Positions 18,908 to 28,131 of a DNA stretch of 64,000 bases are shown here, piece after piece. Location of the stretch: assembly GCA_030427905.1 (NCBI GenBank), contig JAUICL010000003.1, forward strand, positions 372,001-436,000. The letters are read 5' to 3'. Origin of the DNA: Bacteroidia bacterium (GTDB lineage: Bacteria; Bacteroidota; Bacteroidia; Flavobacteriales_D; Cryomorphaceae). How positions within the stretch are numbered: the first letter of the stretch is position 1; each line of letters opens with the position of its first letter. The notes under the pieces were generated by a model. The model saw only the letters and a list, made by a program, of their open reading frames with translations. It searched no databases and was not told where the DNA came from. Made by a program: the position numbers and the translations under genes.

Positions 18908-18915
18908 TAGCTTTG
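18908..18915 (+). promoter_or_regulatory. Possible -7 element of the OstA-like gene
   Basis: TAGCTTTG begins directly after the purA stop and fits TAnnTTTG. Transcription would start near 18921, which suits the ATG at 18942 better than the one at 18930. Confidence 0.35.
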
Positions 18916-18941
18916 GCACCAAATTTGAAATGCCCGGAGTC

Positions 18942-20519
18942 ATGAATTTGAAGCACATCCTTACAAGCTTCGTTCTGGTTTTGGTTGCTATCTCTGGGGC
19001 CTATAGTCAGAATCAAATAGAGCTTCTAGGAGCCAAAAGCTTGAAATTCGACAAGCATATGGGCCTGGATGCGCAGCGCCTTATTGGCAATGTTAAGTTT
19101 CGCCACAAAGGAGCGCTTATGTACTGCGATAGCGCCTATTTGTACAACGAGAACAACAGCCTTGACGCCTTCGGCAATGTCAAAATTGTACAAGGCGATA
19201 CCTTGACACTCCTGAGCAACACCCTTTTCTACGACGGAATTACGGAGCTTATTGAAGTACGAGATAGCGTGCGTCTCAAGGACAAGGACATGACTCTGAC
19301 AACGGATATTCTGGACTACGATCGCCCGATGAGTACAGCCGTATTTCGACAAGGCGGAGTGATTACTTCCAGGGTGAATGACAATACACTTTCATCAAAA
19401 AGTGGTGTTTACAATTCAGAGACCAAGATGTTCTTCTTCCGCGATAGCGTCTTGCTCGAAAACCCAAAGTATCGCGTTGAAACGGACACACTCAATTATG
19501 CGAGCAATACCGAAGTGGCATACTTCGAAGGCCCCACGTTTATTTACTCAGATGAGAACACCATTTACTGCGAAAATGGCTGGTACGACACCAAAAACGA
19601 CCTGAGCCAGTTTAATGAAAACGCTTACTTAGACAACGGGAAGCAAAAATTGAGCGGAGACAGCCTGGCTTACGATCGAAACAAAGGGGTCGGTGAAGCA
19701 TACATCAATGTCCAGGTCGTAGACACGGTAGATCGATACATTCTCACAGGGCAACAAGGATACTACGATGATCTGGGGGGAAAAAGCAAGGTAACCGGTG
19801 AACCGGAGTTCATCTTGTACGACAAACAAGACTCGCTCTTTCTCCACGGCGATACCTTGATCGCACTAGCCGATTCGATCAAGGGCGATCGGATACTCGT
19901 ATACCCACACGTCAAGTTTTTTAGAAAAGATCTGCAAGGAGCGGCTGATTCGCTGGTTTACCTTGAAGCCGATAGTATGATTCATATGTATCGCGACCCG
20001 GTGCTTTGGGCCGAAGACATGCAGATAACTGGAGATACCATACAAATCAAATCCTTCGGCGGAGAAATCAAGAATCTCTTCGTATTCGAGCACGCCTTTA
20101 TGGTCAACAAAATCGACTCTACGAAATACAACCAGATCAAGGGTAAATCACTGACCGGATATTTTCAAAACAATGAATTGACTCGGGTGGAGATTAAAGG
20201 AAATGGCGAATCGATTTACTATGCGGCTGAAAGCACACCAGACTCACTGGCGAATGACTCCATTCCCCCACCGCAGAAATTTATCGGCGTCAATAAAGCT
20301 ATTTGTAGCAACATTGCCATCTACGTAAAGCGCAATCAAATTGATAGAATCGTTTTTCTCAAAAAGCCAGATGGAGCCTTTTTCCCGGTATCTAAGTTTC
20401 CGGCAGACGAGGCAATTTTTGATGGATTTGAATGGCAAGAGTACAGAAGGCCAAAGTCGCGTTCAGAAATCTTCAATTTCGAAGACGCCCCTGTCGAACC
20501 TACCGTCGATACACCTTAA
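18942..20519 (+). CDS. OstA-like/LptA-type periplasmic protein for LPS export
   Basis: A 525-residue exported protein with signal peptide (about 1-22, ending AYSQ) and a long series of OstA/LptA-like beta repeats. Each carries a D-x-L-x-Y or similar strand (for example ALMYCDSAYLYNE, TLTLLSNTLFYDG, TLNYASNTEVAYFEG). The repeats should form a beta-jellyroll bridge for LPS across the periplasm. It is longer than proteobacterial LptA, as is usual in Bacteroidota. The start is set at ATG 18942, where the signal peptide begins; ATG 18930 is also in frame. It meets the LptD-like gene tail to tail with a four-base overlap. Confidence 0.85.
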   Translation: MNLKHILTSFVLVLVAISGAYSQNQIELLGAKSLKFDKHMGLDAQRLIGNVKFRHKGALMYCDSAYLYNENNSLDAFGNVKIVQGDTLTLLSNTLFYDGITELIEVRDSVRLKDKDMTLTTDILDYDRPMSTAVFRQGGVITSRVNDNTLSSKSGVYNSETKMFFFRDSVLLENPKYRVETDTLNYASNTEVAYFEGPTFIYSDENTIYCENGWYDTKNDLSQFNENAYLDNGKQKLSGDSLAYDRNKGVGEAYINVQVVDTVDRYILTGQQGYYDDLGGKSKVTGEPEFILYDKQDSLFLHGDTLIALADSIKGDRILVYPHVKFFRKDLQGAADSLVYLEADSMIHMYRDPVLWAEDMQITGDTIQIKSFGGEIKNLFVFEHAFMVNKIDSTKYNQIKGKSLTGYFQNNELTRVEIKGNGESIYYAAESTPDSLANDSIPPPQKFIGVNKAICSNIAIYVKRNQIDRIVFLKKPDGAFFPVSKFPADEAIFDGFEWQEYRRPKSRSEIFNFEDAPVEPTVDTP

Positions 20520-23149
20520 AGGAAGAACCGTTCTTCGCTTGAGAAGCTTCTGTTTCGCTCGAGTTTCAAGTCTTGCAGCATCGATGATTTGATATTGATC
20601 GATAGGTTGTAGCTGCGTCGCAATCCGAAGGGAACCACTCTGGCACTAAGCTCCCAACAATTGAGATCTACCGTCACATAAAAGGTGGTTGGGGTCAACT
20701 CATCGAGAACGAAATCGTACCCAGACATAAACCTCACTTTGATTCTTTTGAATAGCTCAAAATCACCATTTACCTGAATACTTTGCGTTAGCGCTATGGT
20801 ATCATTGAGCATCCACGATTCTTGCTCAAATTCAGAAAACCGCCTTCTCTGCGCATTTAGGCTATAGCCAAAACTGATATTCCAGGGAATCGAAAAGTCG
20901 TCGAACCACCCACCTTTGATCGGTTCCAGAGCAGGTGTTTCATCATCGTTCTCTCCCTCCACCAAGATCTCCTCTTCTTCCGGAGCTTTATTCTTCTTAA
21001 ACATGGCACTTCCAAAGCCATTCGAATTAATAGCTACCTGCCCCCGTTCGAAGCTCGCAACTGTTCTGGACGTTTCCCACAAAAAGGCATCCACACGCTT
21101 AATACTTCCGTCATTGTCTACCACATAGGTGTATGGCTCAAATGCTCCTTGGAAAGTCAGGTTCACGTATTTCGACACCTTAGTTCTTCCCGAAAGGCTG
21201 ATTGGAGTCAATCTCAAGGAATCGGCAGCAAAATTGTAGCTCGTGCTGGCCGTGATATTTTCGAAGATCGGAACCTTGGTAAACTTGCTGGTGGTATCGC
21301 GCCGGTTGAGCACTTTCGCCTCAATATTGTTGACCAAGGAGAAGGTCACTAGATTTGATTTACCCGATGGCGGTCCGCCGAATATGGCCGCTTCGTATGG
21401 GCTGTAGGATGAGAGCTGTCCATCAGTACCGTAAAAGCCGTACTCTCTCGGGTCAAAATCGGGTCGGTAGCTGTAGGTAACAGATGGGGTCAGGGTATGC
21501 CGGATTGCTTTCAGGTTACCGTCGCCCGTGAATGCGTACATCCCGTAGAGTTTGGTAGTAAAAGAAGTGCTAAAACTCCAATCGTTATTTCGGTCAAAAC
21601 CGTAGATCGTGTCCGTCTCAAACTGGCCAGTCGTTTCATTATACTTTCGGCCGCGGGTTTGGAAATACCATCGCTCGCGGTAACTGATACTCGGGTTAAT
21701 GCTTAGTGGCCCTGCCTTCAAAGAAGTAGAAACCGATGCGGTGTGCCGGAATCCATTCTGAAAACTTTGGCTCAAGTTGTTCCAATTGTCAAGGGCTAAC
21801 TCTTCTTCTTGAACCGTCAAAGTATTCTTGAACGTACCGGAATAATTCAACCCAATCTTTTCGTAGAAGGCCTGCTTGGGATTGTCGTTGAAAAGACCGT
21901 CGAGGGGAAAGGTTCGAGCGCGGTTGGCGGTTATCTCGGGTAGAGTGAAGCTGTAGCGCCCAGTTTGAGAGTTTTGCTCGTGCCCTGCATTCAGCGCCAA
22001 TGACCAAGGCGAATCATAAAAGCCCTGTTGGTACCGGATATTCGACCGAAAGGTGTTTGTCAAGAAATCAGATTGGCTCGAGTTCAGGTTGTTCTGGTAG
22101 TTTTGGGTACTACCCGCTCTAATATCAGCCGAAAAACTAGAATTTGGCTTTGCCTTTGCGTCTTGCTGGTGTCGCCAGGTGATAAAAAAGTTTGTTTGCT
22201 CTGAGTAGTTAGAAAGGTCCTTATCTCCCAATACATTCTTATTGTACTCCAGGTCGAATGCTCCGTCGAACTTATATCGCTTCTTATACCTTGTTATATT
22301 CTCAACTCCCCAGCTACCTCGCGAGTAGATATCAAAAAGGAATTTGGTATCAACCTGATCGCCAAGGGGCGCATAAAATCCCCCATCAGCTAGAAAGTAC
22401 CCCTGCGATTGGGCATTTCCGTAACTCGGGATGATCAGACCAGCCTGTCGCTTTTCAGCATTGGGGAAAAAGCCAAAGGGAAAGGCCAAGGGAGTTGGTA
22501 TTTTACCTAGCGCCATATATCCTGGGCCCGTCACAATCTTATCATCCTTGATCACCTTGAGTTTCCCAATCTTAAAACGCGTTTTGGCGTTGGGATCCTG
22601 GCAAGGACAATACTCTCCATTTCTTACGTAAATAACGTTGTTGTCTTGGGTGGTTTTAACTTGCTTTCCCGTAAGCGTCCCTTCTATTACGCCCGTTTCC
22701 ACGTGTTTAACAAATGCCTTCTTGGACCTGAAGTTATAGTCCATCTCCTGAGCTGAAAATTCAGAATCACCTTGTTTGAAAACTGGTGTGCCGTGCCACA
22801 TACCCAGCGTATCTTGAGTTCCTTCGGCATGTACCGTGTAGGTCGAAAAGTCGTATACGATGCGCTCCGCCTGAAGATTGATATCCTGATAAGAAACCAC
22901 CGCATCCCCGTAGAGATACACTTTCTTGTTTTGAATATCGTTTATAATGGAGTCTCGCGCATTGTAAGAAACCTCGCTCTGAATCACTTCTGGCTCGGTT
23001 TCTGGAATAGAGACACTATCAAGTTGGGAAACTTGCGTCGAATCAAGCCCAAAAGAAATCGAATCCTGCAAAGACTCAGACGGTGTTGGTACTGCCGTTG
23101 AGTCACCGGGAGTTTGGGCGTGCATTTTTCCGCCAGCAATTATGAACAC
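20516..23149 (-). CDS. lptD: LPS-assembly protein LptD homologue
   Basis: Outer-membrane translocon that inserts LPS into the outer leaflet. At least 877 residues. An N-terminal OstA-like periplasmic domain has repeated strands and the stretch NGEYCPCQDPNAKTRFKIG. The diagnostic FPFGFFPNAEKRQAGLIIPS leads into a long C-terminal barrel ending with a phenylalanine-containing strand. The true start is uncertain. GTG 23149 gives a truncated signal peptide, whereas the same frame is open back to ATC 23197 and reads a much better signal peptide (finding below). It is convergent with the OstA-like gene and divergent from the amidase gene. Confidence 0.9.
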   Translation of the reverse strand: MFIIAGGKMHAQTPGDSTAVPTPSESLQDSISFGLDSTQVSQLDSVSIPETEPEVIQSEVSYNARDSIINDIQNKKVYLYGDAVVSYQDINLQAERIVYDFSTYTVHAEGTQDTLGMWHGTPVFKQGDSEFSAQEMDYNFRSKKAFVKHVETGVIEGTLTGKQVKTTQDNNVIYVRNGEYCPCQDPNAKTRFKIGKLKVIKDDKIVTGPGYMALGKIPTPLAFPFGFFPNAEKRQAGLIIPSYGNAQSQGYFLADGGFYAPLGDQVDTKFLFDIYSRGSWGVENITRYKKRYKFDGAFDLEYNKNVLGDKDLSNYSEQTNFFITWRHQQDAKAKPNSSFSADIRAGSTQNYQNNLNSSQSDFLTNTFRSNIRYQQGFYDSPWSLALNAGHEQNSQTGRYSFTLPEITANRARTFPLDGLFNDNPKQAFYEKIGLNYSGTFKNTLTVQEEELALDNWNNLSQSFQNGFRHTASVSTSLKAGPLSINPSISYRERWYFQTRGRKYNETTGQFETDTIYGFDRNNDWSFSTSFTTKLYGMYAFTGDGNLKAIRHTLTPSVTYSYRPDFDPREYGFYGTDGQLSSYSPYEAAIFGGPPSGKSNLVTFSLVNNIEAKVLNRRDTTSKFTKVPIFENITASTSYNFAADSLRLTPISLSGRTKVSKYVNLTFQGAFEPYTYVVDNDGSIKRVDAFLWETSRTVASFERGQVAINSNGFGSAMFKKNKAPEEEEILVEGENDDETPALEPIKGGWFDDFSIPWNISFGYSLNAQRRRFSEFEQESWMLNDTIALTQSIQVNGDFELFKRIKVRFMSGYDFVLDELTPTTFYVTVDLNCWELSARVVPFGLRRSYNLSINIKSSMLQDLKLERNRSFSSEERFFL

Positions 23150-23280
23150 AATCGCAAGGAAAAATACTAGAACGCTATGGTTTCCGCTGGATTTGATTTA
23201 TCTATTTTAGTTAATGATTGACTCAAAAAAACAGTCCAAAACTAGTATTTAGAAAGCAATAAAAGGACCGATTTTTTCAA

Positions 23281-24444
23281 ATGCATCGCAGGTTAAATAA
23301 GTGGACATGGCTCGGACTCGCAATTCTATTCGTTTCGAGCGGCTTCTTCCTAGCATCTTCCATGCCAAAGAAGGAAAAAGAAACAGCTATTCAGCGAATC
23401 GTAATCGACGCCGGACACGGAGGTAAAGACCCTGGGAACCTGGGAACTGGCCGGTATAAAGTAACGGAGAAAACGGTTGCCCTCGATGTAGCCCTCCAAG
23501 TAGGAGAGTACATCGAAAAAGCTTTTCCAGATGTGGAAGTGCTTTACACCAGAGACAGCGACAATTTTCTTGAGCTACACGAACGCACGAAGTTTGCCAA
23601 TACAAAAGAAGCTGATCTTTTCATCTCGATTCACTGTGATGCCTTCACAAAATCCACAGCTATTGGGTGTGGGTCTTACGTGATGGGGGCGGCTAAAACC
23701 GATGCCAACTTGCGCATGGCACAGCGCGAAAACAGAGCCATGCTCCTCGAAGACAACCAGCAAGACAATTACGATGGGTTTGACCCAAATTCACCTGAAG
23801 GTCTAATAGAGCTGAGCTTGCGACAGAATGCGCACATCCACCAGAGTTTAAAATTTGCCAAGTACGTGCAAGACCAAATGCGCACACGAGTGGGGCGAAT
23901 CGATCGTGGGGTTAAACAAGCACCATTCTGGGTCATCTCTTTTACCACCATGCCCAGTGTACTCATTGAGCTCGGTTTCTTAACTAATCCCAATGAAGAA
24001 GATTTTCTCAATTCCGAACAGGGACGAGACTACATGGCTTCGGCCATATACAGAGCTTTCAAAGAGTACAAGAAAAGCCTGGAAGAAATTGAATCAACTG
24101 TAGGCAGCATTGCCAATACAGAAGAGAGCGTTGATGAAGAAAAGCCAGAAACTGGCGATGAAGTAGCTAATACTGGGGTGGTCTTTAAAGTTCAGCTACT
24201 CACATCATCTGCACAAGTTGAACTCAAGCCTGAGAACTTCGAAGGCTTGGAAAACGTATCAGAATACCGCGATAACGATATGTATAAATATCTTTATGGC
24301 GCCAGTACCACGTATGAAGGTGCTAAGAATCTACAGAAAGCCGCTCGTAAAAAGGGCTATAAAGGGGCTTTTGTTGTAGCATTTGACAATGAAAATAACC
24401 GAATCGCACTTGAGAAAGCGATTAAAATGGCCCAGGCTAAATAA
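23281..24444 (+). CDS. N-acetylmuramoyl-L-alanine amidase (Amidase_3) with C-terminal SPOR-like module
   Basis: Cleaves the amide between MurNAc and the stem peptide during septum splitting. A membrane/signal segment covers 10-27. The catalytic domain has VIDAGHGGKDPGN (zinc His46), EKTVALD (zinc Glu63), SIHCDAF (zinc His118) and LIELGFLTN (catalytic Glu230). An acidic linker (about 270-296) leads to a C-terminal domain starting VVFKVQLLTSS and ending GAFVVAFDNENNRI. That domain resembles SPOR domains that bind denuded septal glycan. It leads a row with the MCE, Fe-S and conserved small protein genes. Confidence 0.92.
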   Translation: MHRRLNKWTWLGLAILFVSSGFFLASSMPKKEKETAIQRIVIDAGHGGKDPGNLGTGRYKVTEKTVALDVALQVGEYIEKAFPDVEVLYTRDSDNFLELHERTKFANTKEADLFISIHCDAFTKSTAIGCGSYVMGAAKTDANLRMAQRENRAMLLEDNQQDNYDGFDPNSPEGLIELSLRQNAHIHQSLKFAKYVQDQMRTRVGRIDRGVKQAPFWVISFTTMPSVLIELGFLTNPNEEDFLNSEQGRDYMASAIYRAFKEYKKSLEEIESTVGSIANTEESVDEEKPETGDEVANTGVVFKVQLLTSSAQVELKPENFEGLENVSEYRDNDMYKYLYGASTTYEGAKNLQKAARKKGYKGAFVVAFDNENNRIALEKAIKMAQAK

Positions 24445-24453
24445 GACTGAAAA

Positions 24454-25491
24454 GTGAAAATGCGGAAGGAAACTAAAATAGGACTGATTGCTTTTATTTC
24501 ACTGGCTATCATATACCTAGGACTCAATTTCTTAAAAGGTGAGCACGTCTTTGGTAATCAGGATGTATACTACGGTGTTTATGAGCGAATAAATGGCCTG
24601 GAAGTATCCAACCCCGTTATGCTCAACGGGTTTAAAATAGGCCAGGTAAAGAAGATTGAAATTTTGAATGACGGGTCTGGAAAACTCAAAGTGACCATGC
24701 TCGTCCATGAAGACCTGGACATTCCCAAAGATTCGAAAGCCCTGCTCAAGGCAGGAGACCTATTGGGGTCTATGCAGATACACATCATATTGGGTGAAAG
24801 CACCGAAATGGCCCAGTCTGGCGATATGCTGCAACCAGATGTTGAAGGTGATCTAGTGGAAGAAGTAAACGCCCAATTGCGCCCGATTAAGGTGAAGGCC
24901 GAAAGCCTCATATCTTCTGTGGATTCGGTGATTCGGGTTATTGAAGGAATTCTCAATGCTGAGTCTCAGCAAAACCTCGTAGAGAGCTTTACTGGGATAA
25001 ACCGAGCTGTAAGGAACCTTGAAAAGACCACCGTTCGTCTCGATACCTTAGTTCGCGAAGAACGCCAACGCATCAAGGCCATTTTTATGAATGTGGAATC
25101 GGTCACTTCCACCCTTGCCGAAAACGGAGATGAACTAGATCGGATTATCAACAACTTCGCAGACATTAGTGATACACTAGCGCAAGCCAATATTGCCGAA
25201 ACCGTGGTGAAGGCTAACGCAGCACTCGAAGATGTGGAGTCGGTCATGACTAAAATCAACAACGGTGAAGGTAGCCTGGGGATGTTGATCAACAATCCTG
25301 ATCTCTACAATAATTTAGAATCTGCCTCGAATAACTTAGATTTGCTTGTTGAGGATATTCGAATCAACCCGAACAGATATGTACAAGTTTCTGTGTTCGG
25401 AAGAAAAAACAAGAATATCCAACTTTCAAAAGCCGAGCTGGAGCAGCTAAAAGAGTACATCAATAGCAGCGAAGGCGAAGGCAGCGAATAG
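24454..25491 (+). CDS. MCE-domain protein (MlaD-like lipid transport)
   Basis: A 345-residue protein with one N-terminal membrane anchor (KIGLIAFISLAIIYLGLNFL) and a single MCE domain at about 38-115 (GLEVSNPVMLNGFKIGQVKK, then the AGDLLGSMQIHIILG loop). The C-terminal half is helical and probably coiled-coil. MCE proteins bind phospholipid for transport between membranes as part of Mla-type ABC systems. The matching ATPase and permease (MlaFE) are not in this window. GTG 24454 is taken as start; ATG 24460 two codons on is equally possible. Confidence 0.85.
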   Translation: MKMRKETKIGLIAFISLAIIYLGLNFLKGEHVFGNQDVYYGVYERINGLEVSNPVMLNGFKIGQVKKIEILNDGSGKLKVTMLVHEDLDIPKDSKALLKAGDLLGSMQIHIILGESTEMAQSGDMLQPDVEGDLVEEVNAQLRPIKVKAESLISSVDSVIRVIEGILNAESQQNLVESFTGINRAVRNLEKTTVRLDTLVREERQRIKAIFMNVESVTSTLAENGDELDRIINNFADISDTLAQANIAETVVKANAALEDVESVMTKINNGEGSLGMLINNPDLYNNLESASNNLDLLVEDIRINPNRYVQVSVFGRKNKNIQLSKAELEQLKEYINSSEGEGSE

Positions 25492-25497
25492 TAGCCT

Positions 25498-26817
25498 ATG
25501 GGAATTTCAAATATTGTATTTGCAGTGCTCCTAATTGGAGCGGCTGCCTTGTTCGGCTTTCAGGTTTCTAAAATCCGTCGAAACATTCTTCTCGGTAAGG
25601 ATGTAGACCGGAACGACAGGTCCGGAGAGCGTTGGAAACTGATGGCGCGTGTAGCTTTGGGCCAATCGAAAATGGTAACCAGACCCGTATCTGGACTACT
25701 CCACATTCTGGTTTACGCGGGCTTCGTAATCATCAACATCGAAGTGCTTGAAATAGTCATTGATGGCGTTTTTGGTACACACCGGGTACTTTCGTTTATG
25801 GGTGGATTTTACAGCTTTCTGATTGGAAGTTTTGAAATTCTAGCCCTACTCGTACTCTTAGCTTGTGTGGTCTTTTTGATTCGGAGAAACATTGCGCACA
25901 TCGCCCGGTTTCGATCTAGAGAAATGACTGGTTGGCCAAAGAGCGATGCCAATATCATTCTGATCGTGGAGATTCTTTTGATGAGCGCTTTGCTGACTAT
26001 GAACGCTTCCGATCAACTGCTTCAAGCTATGGGATCTGATCACTATGTGCGGGCTGGAGCTTTTCCAGTTAGCCAATTTATCACTCCCCTACTCGCTGGA
26101 ATGAGCGAAGGACAGCTCATCATGGTGGAGCGAGCAACCTGGTGGTTTCACATCGTTGGAATTTTGCTTTTCTTGAATTACCTACCCATCTCAAAGCACT
26201 TCCACATTCTTCTGGCATTCCCTAACGTATATTATTCAAATCTGAAGGCGAAGGGTGAAATGACCAATATGGAAAAGGTAACTCAAGAGGTGAAGTTGAT
26301 GATGGATCCGAATGCCGACCCATACGCTGCACCGGCAGAGCCAACTGGCGAGCCCGAGCGGTTTGGAGCTAAGGACGTTCGCGATCTCACCTGGAAAAAC
26401 TTGATGGACGCCTACACCTGCACCGAATGTGGTCGATGTACTTCGTCGTGCCCAGCAAACATTACAGGAAAACTCCTTTCACCGAGAAAAATCATGATGG
26501 ATACGCGTGATCGTCTGGTGGAAGTTGGAAAGAATATCGACAAACACGGAGCCGACTACGATGATGGAAAATCATTGCTCGGCGATTACATTACCGAAGA
26601 AGAACTATGGGCGTGTACCACCTGCAACGCTTGTGTGCAGGAATGCCCGGTGAATATCAGCCCGCTCGAGATCATTGTTGATCTGAGAAGGTATTTGGTG
26701 ATGGAAGAATCCAAATCTCCAACCGAACTGACTGGTATGTTTAACAATGTCGAGAACAATGGTGCGCCTTGGGCGTTTCCTCAAGCCGACAGATTAAAAT
26801 GGGCCGAAGAAGCTTAA
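25498..26817 (+). CDS. Membrane-bound Fe-S oxidoreductase subunit (HdrD/GlpC-like with quinone-type membrane part)
   Basis: A 439-residue protein. The N-terminal half has about six hydrophobic spans of the nitrate-reductase-gamma type. A soluble part follows with two [4Fe-4S] motifs: CTECGRCTSSCP (from about Cys308) and CTTCNACVQECP (from about Cys373). This layout is shared by HdrD/DsrK-like electron carriers. It is followed after 10 bases by a CCG-domain partner, so the two form a complex that likely passes electrons to or from the quinone pool. The physiological donor is unknown. Confidence 0.85.
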   Translation: MGISNIVFAVLLIGAAALFGFQVSKIRRNILLGKDVDRNDRSGERWKLMARVALGQSKMVTRPVSGLLHILVYAGFVIINIEVLEIVIDGVFGTHRVLSFMGGFYSFLIGSFEILALLVLLACVVFLIRRNIAHIARFRSREMTGWPKSDANIILIVEILLMSALLTMNASDQLLQAMGSDHYVRAGAFPVSQFITPLLAGMSEGQLIMVERATWWFHIVGILLFLNYLPISKHFHILLAFPNVYYSNLKAKGEMTNMEKVTQEVKLMMDPNADPYAAPAEPTGEPERFGAKDVRDLTWKNLMDAYTCTECGRCTSSCPANITGKLLSPRKIMMDTRDRLVEVGKNIDKHGADYDDGKSLLGDYITEEELWACTTCNACVQECPVNISPLEIIVDLRRYLVMEESKSPTELTGMFNNVENNGAPWAFPQADRLKWAEEA

Positions 26818-26827
26818 TGAAGAAGAT

Positions 26828-27622
26828 ATGAGCGAGATGATTAAAGTACCGACAATGGCCGAAATGATGGCGGCAGGAGATTCACCCGATGTATTGTTTT
26901 GGGTAGGCTGCGCTGGTAGTTTCGACGACCGCGCGAAGAAGATCACCAAGGCTATCGTGAAAATCCTGAACAAGGCCAACGTAAAGTTTGCGGTTCTTGG
27001 AGCTGAAGAAGGCTGTACGGGAGACCCCGCGCGACGTGCTGGAAACGAGTTCTTGTTTCAGATGCAGGCCATGATGAATATTCAGGTTTTGGATGCATAC
27101 GAAATCAAAAAGATCGTTACGGGTTGTCCGCACTGCTTCAATACCATGAAAAACGAATATCCACAGCTCGGCGGAAACTACGAAGTGATTCACCACAGCC
27201 AGCTGATTCAGGAGCTAATTGACACCGGAAAACTTCAAATAGAAGGTGGTGGAGCCTTCAAAGGAAAGAAAATCACCTTCCACGACCCTTGCTACCTCGG
27301 CCGCGCAAACGATGTATATGAAGCGCCGCGCGCACTACTCGAAAAGCTCGACGCCGAATTGGTCGAAATGAAGCGCTGTCGTGCCAAAGGTCTCTGCTGT
27401 GGTGCCGGTGGAGCCCAAATGTTTAAAGAAGCAGAAAAAGGAAATAAGGAAGTAAACATCGAGCGCACAGAAGAAGCACTCGAAGTAAAACCAGCCATCA
27501 TCGCCACGGGTTGCCCGTTTTGCAACACCATGATGACCGATGGAGTCAAAAACTTCAATAAAGAAGAAGAAACTTCCGTACTCGATATTGCCGAACTCAT
27601 TTCTCAAGCCGCCGACCTATGA
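26828..27622 (+). CDS. CCG-domain Fe-S oxidoreductase (HdrB-like)
   Basis: A 264-residue soluble partner of the preceding protein. Cysteine-rich (CCG) motifs are visible in order: WVGCAGSFDDR (about 22), EEGCTGDPARRAG (about 60), TGCPHCFNT (about 98), FHDPCYLGR (about 153), GLCCGAGGAQ (about 190) and TGCPFCNTMM (about 224). These hold the non-cubane or [4Fe-4S] centres in heterodisulfide-reductase-like proteins. The heterodisulfide substrate itself is not expected here. It overlaps the next gene by four bases. Confidence 0.85.
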   Translation: MSEMIKVPTMAEMMAAGDSPDVLFWVGCAGSFDDRAKKITKAIVKILNKANVKFAVLGAEEGCTGDPARRAGNEFLFQMQAMMNIQVLDAYEIKKIVTGCPHCFNTMKNEYPQLGGNYEVIHHSQLIQELIDTGKLQIEGGGAFKGKKITFHDPCYLGRANDVYEAPRALLEKLDAELVEMKRCRAKGLCCGAGGAQMFKEAEKGNKEVNIERTEEALEVKPAIIATGCPFCNTMMTDGVKNFNKEEETSVLDIAELISQAADL

Positions 27623-28131
27623 CGATGATAGATCAAGCCTTAACCGTAAATTATCCATCCCATCTTGCCGATGGAGCGAGAGTCTGGATATACCAATGCA
27701 CGCGGGAGTTTACCGGTGCTGAGTCCAAAGCCATCGCCGAAGCTTGTGAGCGCTTTACCACGGATTGGGCTGCCCATGGGAAGAACCTGACCGCTGGCTA
27801 CGGTATTTACTTCAATCGATTTATCTGTCTATTTGTAGATGAAACCGCTCATAATGCCTCGGGTTGTTCTATCGATAGCTCCGTTCATTTCATCCAAGAA
27901 ATTGAGCGCAGCTTGAAAGTATCGCTCTTTGGTAGAACCGACGTGGCCTACGTCACGGCATCAGGCGAAATCGAAACCGTTCACATGAACGATGTTTCTA
28001 GAGCAAAAGAACTCGGTCATCTCAATGGAGAGTCTATCGTATTCAATAATTTGGTTGCGACACTCGGTGAGATGAAATCGGGTTGGATGGTGCCAATCTC
28101 AAGCAGTTGGCACGCTCGCCTATTGCGCTAA
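27619..28131 (+). CDS. Conserved hypothetical protein (often mislabelled ABC transporter ATPase)
   Basis: A 170-residue soluble protein with the stretches GARVWIYQCTREFTGAE, AAHGKNLTAGYGIYFNRFI and CSIDSSVHFIQEIE. Relatives in Flavobacteriia carry the name ABC transporter ATPase, but no Walker A, signature or Walker B is present, so I treat the function as unknown. The ATGA overlap with the Fe-S gene shows translational coupling. Its end overlaps the convergent phosphatase gene by 12 bases. Confidence 0.8.
   Translation: MTMIDQALTVNYPSHLADGARVWIYQCTREFTGAESKAIAEACERFTTDWAAHGKNLTAGYGIYFNRFICLFVDETAHNASGCSIDSSVHFIQEIERSLKVSLFGRTDVAYVTASGEIETVHMNDVSRAKELGHLNGESIVFNNLVATLGEMKSGWMVPISSSWHARLLR

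Noticed and set aside
23150-23280. A small gene between lptD and the amidase
   Set aside because: No coding pattern; the bases are the divergent promoter/leader region.
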